Assembly (NCBI RefSeq): GCF_018531495.1
Contig: NZ_JAHDTI010000001.1
Span: 1,240,001 to 1,304,000 of the forward strand
Length of the DNA stretch: 64,000 nt
Source: Nonomuraea sediminis
GTDB taxonomy: Bacteria; Actinomycetota; Actinomycetes; Streptosporangiales; Streptosporangiaceae
Direction of reading: 5' to 3'
Part shown: positions 61,461 through 64,000 of the stretch, one piece after another
How positions within the stretch are numbered: position 1 is the first letter of the stretch
Layout: each line of letters begins with the position of its first letter
Program-made: the position numbers and the translations under genes
Notes under the pieces: model-generated
Told to the model about the DNA's origin: nothing
The model's input: only the letters and a program-made list of their open reading frames with translations
Databases searched by the model: none

Positions 61461-61996
61461 GAAGACTCCTTCCCCGCCTGCGCCCGAGCCGCCGGCCGGA
61501 ACAGCGCGAAGGCCAGCGATGCCTCCGGCAGTGCTGGATCCGACAGCGCCTGGTACTCATCCGCCAGCGCCTCCAGCCGCGCCCCCAGCTGCGCGAACTG
61601 CTCATCGGTGAGCCGCAGATGCGCCATCCGCACGTGCCGCTCACCGTCCGCCGGCGCCGCCTCCAGGTCCGCCACCGCGTGCCGCATCAGCACATCCGGC
61701 TGCCCCGGGACGGGATCCGGCAGGACGATCGCCCGCGCGGCCATCGCGTAGTACCGCTCGGTGACCCCCCGGACCTTCCGCGTCCGCACCACCTTCACCA
61801 GGCCGGCCCGCTCCAGCAGCCGCACGTGATAGCTCGAACTGCCCTTGGCCAGGCCCACCTGTTCGGCGATCTGCGTGATCGTCGCAGGCTCGGCGCGGAG
61901 CACGGCCATGATCCGGTGCCGCGTGAGATTGGAGACAGCACGCAACTGCTCGTCAGTGGAGACGTGAAACGTCTCTGGAAGATCGTTGTCAGGCAT
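61457..61996 (-). CDS. ArsR-type winged-helix regulator
   Basis: 179 residues from ATG 61996. The HTH_20 winged helix is AVSNLTRHRIMAVLRAEPAT, then ITQIAEQVGLAKGSSSYHVR and LLERAGLVKVVRTRKVRGVT. The C-terminal part contains VRMAHLRLTDEQFAQLGARL. There is no metal-binding cysteine motif, so the ligand is probably organic. It is coupled to the MFS gene. A 10+10-bp inverted repeat six bases before its start is the likely autoregulatory site. Confidence 0.9.
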   Translation of the reverse strand: MPDNDLPETFHVSTDEQLRAVSNLTRHRIMAVLRAEPATITQIAEQVGLAKGSSSYHVRLLERAGLVKVVRTRKVRGVTERYYAMAARAIVLPDPVPGQPDVLMRHAVADLEAAPADGERHVRMAHLRLTDEQFAQLGARLEALADEYQALSDPALPEASLAFALFRPAARAQAGKESS

Positions 61997-62001
61997 GCGA
62001 A

Positions 62002-62027
62002 CAATGGTCAACGATTCTTGACCATTG
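62002..62027. promoter_or_regulatory. ArsR operator over the promoter
   Basis: CAATGGTCAA, six bases, TTGACCATTG: perfect 10-bp arms. It overlaps a minus-strand promoter with TTGCGC (-35) and GACCAT (-10) 17 bases apart, the latter 7 bases before ATG 61996. Confidence 0.75.
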
Positions 62028-62473
62028 CGCAAGGGGTTTATCTCGGTTCGCGAACCTATGACCGTCGGACGCGAGGAGCCCTCGCTCCCCCTCAAGGTGG
62101 CCGCGCCGCCGGGTCGGCGCTGCACTCCCACCCGCCGGCCAGCCATAGCCCTCGGCACCGTACGCCGGGGTAGCCCCACTCCCAAGGCCTGGCGGGGCGT
62201 ACGGCCAGCCATCGGAAGCCGCTCGTGGGCTACCTTGCCCCTGGTACGTCGATCCTTATCTCGCGAAGGTGACCCAGGCCCCAAAGTAGGTCTTCGCGAT
62301 CAGCTGGGCCGGGGGTGGCGGAACCGGTTGATCGGGCAGGAGGTCGGCCGGCGCGGTTCGGATCGCGGCTAGTGGGGATGTCGGCGAGTTACTGGTCGCG
62401 GGATGATCAGGGTCTCTGGATGCCGTCGCGGGCGGGCCATGACTATGCGGTCGATGATGTGTGGTCCATTAGC
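62028..62473. other. Intergenic stretch, no gene seen
   Basis: Contains one inverted repeat, TCGCGAAG ... CTTCGCGA (about 62262-62311), of unknown role. No frame on either strand has protein-like composition. Confidence 0.4.
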
Positions 62474-63304
62474 TCAACGGGCCGGTGGCCACAGGCGGGG
62501 ACACACATCGGGATCGGCGTAGTCGGGGGCACCGTCCGGGCGGGGAGCGACCAGACGGTCGTTGTTATGGGTGGCGATGTGGTGGTTGTCGCCAGGTTGC
62601 AGGTGGATGGCGATCGACCGGCGTGCTTCGCCGCTGTGGTTGGGGCCGCTGCCGTGGATGGTCTTGCAGTGATGAAAGCTGACCTGGCCGCGAGAGAGCG
62701 TGGCGGTGACGATGCGCAGATCGTGCTCGGCGACGTAGTGGTCGATCGTGGTCAGATCCTGGTCGAAGAAGCTGAGGTCAGCCTGCTCGTCCCTGCGGTG
62801 GCTGCCCGCCACGAACATGACGGGCCCGTGGGCCTCGGTGATGTCGTGGAAAGGCACCCACGCGGTCAGCATTTCCTGGCTGGAGCAGCCCCGCCAGTAG
62901 TGCCGGTCGGTGTGCCAGCCGACGTTGCCCTGCCGATTCGAACCGCTTGGCTTGTACAGCAGTTGGTCGTGCCACAGCCGGATCTCCCCCGCATCAGCGA
63001 GCCGGGCGGCGCACCCGGCGATGACGGACTGGCTGACCAGGTGCGCCAGCTCCGTGACCCGCAGCGAGGCGTAGTCATTCTTGCGCAGCACGTCGCCGTC
63101 GGCGGGGCGCCACCCCCAGAAGCTCCTGTCCGGGTCGCCGGGTACCTCGCGGTCGATATCACCGGCGTAGTGGCGGCGCATACCATGTTCGGCAGCGTCC
63201 AGCATCTCGTCGGAGAGGACCGGCGGCGAAATCCAGTAGCCGTTCTCCCGGTAGAACGCCACGTCGTCGTCGGTCGGCAGCAGAGTGAACGGTTCGTTCG
63301 TCAT
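62474..63304 (-). CDS. Phytanoyl-CoA dioxygenase (PhyH) family Fe(II)/2-oxoglutarate enzyme
   Basis: 276 residues from ATG 63304. Iron ligands are visible: GWHTDRHYW gives His and Asp, KTIHGSGPNHSG gives the distal His, and RRSIAIHLQP the 2-oxoglutarate-binding Arg. AFYRENGYWISPPVL is the usual PhyH N-terminus. TAGCGT (rc of 63312-63317), seven bases before the start, fits leaderless expression. It is divergent from an AraC regulator 71 bases away, which probably controls it. A hydroxylase of unknown substrate, perhaps a metabolite or compatible solute. Confidence 0.9.
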   Translation of the reverse strand: MTNEPFTLLPTDDDVAFYRENGYWISPPVLSDEMLDAAEHGMRRHYAGDIDREVPGDPDRSFWGWRPADGDVLRKNDYASLRVTELAHLVSQSVIAGCAARLADAGEIRLWHDQLLYKPSGSNRQGNVGWHTDRHYWRGCSSQEMLTAWVPFHDITEAHGPVMFVAGSHRRDEQADLSFFDQDLTTIDHYVAEHDLRIVTATLSRGQVSFHHCKTIHGSGPNHSGEARRSIAIHLQPGDNHHIATHNNDRLVAPRPDGAPDYADPDVCPRLWPPAR

Positions 63305-63375
63305 ACCCGGAACGCTAAGAGAAGCGACCCTGCTCCAGCGTGCGGGAGTTTCGGGCACATGTACATAATTCTCGG
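63305..63375. promoter_or_regulatory. Divergent phyH/araC promoter region
   Basis: Minus side TAGCGT-N7-ATG for phyH. Plus side CATAAT (63364-63369)-N6-GTG for araC. Palindromic ACATGT at about 63358-63363 lies between them and may be the AraC site. Confidence 0.5.
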
Positions 63376-64000
63376 GTGTCCATCGACCGTCCCACGGGCC
63401 TCAGTGCCGGATTTCATGCGCACCTGCGGCAAGCCGGAGTACCCGGACTCCTCCACGCTGGGGATCAACACGCCCCCACCAGCTGGGTGATCCGCCCCCA
63501 TACTCACGACGTCTGGGAGTTGTACCTGCAAGTGGCCGGTCCACCGACCTGCTGGACTGTGGCAGACGACACGTGGCATGTTCCCTCACGCGGCATGCTG
63601 GCGGTGCCTCCAGGAGTGCCGCACGCGATGGCGGCCTCCAGCACGGCGCCCTACCACTTCTATTTTGCCGCGCTCGCACCCGCGGATATCGTGCCGCCGG
63701 GTGATCTGCACCCGCTCTGGCGGCAACGGCAGCCGTTCGTGATCACGGATGCCGGATCGATGGTCACGCCGTTCGAGCTGTTCCTGCGGGAGGTCACCAC
63801 GTACCAGCCGCTGCGCACGGCCGGATTGACCTACACCGCTGCTCTGCTCGTGATCGAAGCCTCCCGGCTGGCCGACGGCCGGCAACCGGGCCGCCACCTG
63901 GCCATGCACCCGGCCATCGCAACGGCCAAGCGGCTCATCGAGAACCACCTGGCCGAGGGCCTCACAGTCGATGACCTGGCTGCCGCCGTGCACCTCTCGC
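63376..64000 (+). CDS. AraC-family regulator, 3' end outside window
   Basis: The frame is open from GTG 63376 to the window edge (208 codons). It starts VSIDRPTGLSAGFHAHLRQA. The cupin part contains SWVIRPHTHDVWELYLQVAG and GMLAVPPGVPHAMAA (sugar/ligand-binding AraC type). The first helix-turn-helix begins RLIENHLAEGLTVDDLAAAV at the edge. No ribosome binding site; the -10-like CATAAT lies six bases upstream. It is probably the activator of the divergent phyH gene. Confidence 0.85.
   Translation, partial: MSIDRPTGLSAGFHAHLRQAGVPGLLHAGDQHAPTSWVIRPHTHDVWELYLQVAGPPTCWTVADDTWHVPSRGMLAVPPGVPHAMAASSTAPYHFYFAALAPADIVPPGDLHPLWRQRQPFVITDAGSMVTPFELFLREVTTYQPLRTAGLTYTAALLVIEASRLADGRQPGRHLAMHPAIATAKRLIENHLAEGLTVDDLAAAVHLS

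Noticed and set aside
62460..62500. tRNA-like string GTCCATTAGCTCAACGG
   Set aside because: It resembles a D-arm only; no anticodon arm, T-loop or acceptor pairing follows, and it lies at the 3' end of the phyH gene.
62315..63490. 391-codon plus-strand frame over phyH
   Set aside because: Antisense of the PhyH gene, whose iron-ligand motifs are intact; the frame also overlaps the start of the AraC gene in another frame.
1..64000. CRISPR arrays, rRNA genes, and CRISPR-Cas or restriction-modification clusters
   Set aside because: No regularly spaced repeats, rRNA-like blocks or cas/hsd motifs were seen on either strand.

Overview
The window is high-GC DNA with GTG starts, tight gene overlaps and leaderless-type promoters. 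It carries lipoprotein PstS copies, LAL-type LuxR regulators, a Ser/Thr kinase, a ferredoxin/P450 pair and IS481/IS701/IS1380/ISL3/IS630 remnants. This points to a filamentous actinomycete, perhaps Streptosporangiales; the order is inference, the actinobacterial style is clear.

Layout. 1-2.7 kb: two paired uncharacterised proteins, the first cut by the window edge. 2.7-8.2 kb: integrase debris, a 2H-phosphoesterase-like gene with a frameshifted tail, a methyltransferase, an orphan pstS, and a TetR regulator overlapping an alpha/beta hydrolase. 8.2-20 kb is an accessory region. It holds transposase fragments, three tandem copies of an unrecognised small membrane-protein family (each with its own promoter and an invariant C-terminus GFHFDLLAS), and a terminase-small-subunit-like gene interrupted by an intact IS630 element. 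It also holds a DUF6193-like gene, a broken serine recombinase beside a 28-bp perfect palindrome, and a Ser/Thr kinase with C-terminal repeats.

20.1-28.1 kb: a promoter, three secreted glycosidases (GH31, GH123/DUF4091-like, GH89) in one operon, and a long terminator hairpin. 28.2-31.3 kb: more mobile debris, two small leaderless genes, a tyrosine recombinase and a TetR stump. 31.3-41.7 kb: an IclR regulator divergent from a ten-gene operon. The operon encodes an osmoprotectant/quaternary-amine-type ABC importer, a formaldehyde-activating-enzyme homologue, an enolase-superfamily enzyme, two aldehyde dehydrogenases, a 3-hydroxyisobutyrate-dehydrogenase-type enzyme and an iron alcohol dehydrogenase. 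It looks like a dedicated uptake-and-catabolism unit for an unknown compound.

42-48 kb: a second orphan pstS with the same promoter layout as the first, a fused ferredoxin/ferredoxin reductase with a cytochrome P450, decayed acyl-CoA ligase and LuxR pieces, and an AraC regulator. 48.2-52.7 kb: minus-strand genes for a quinol-monooxygenase-like protein, a methyltransferase, an LtrA-type membrane protein and a decayed three-subunit xanthine dehydrogenase/CO-dehydrogenase-like operon. 53-64 kb: a ferritin-like gene convergent with a LAL regulator, more pseudogenes, TetR/serine-protease divergent genes with a palindromic operator, an ArsR-MFS operon with its operator, and a PhyH dioxygenase divergent from an AraC regulator that runs off the window.

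Two themes recur. Many genes start 6-7 bases after a TANNNT-type -10 box, as expected for leaderless mRNAs. Gene decay by insertion, deletion and frameshift is frequent. The most novel-looking item is the tandem membrane-protein family at 9.5-11.3 kb.
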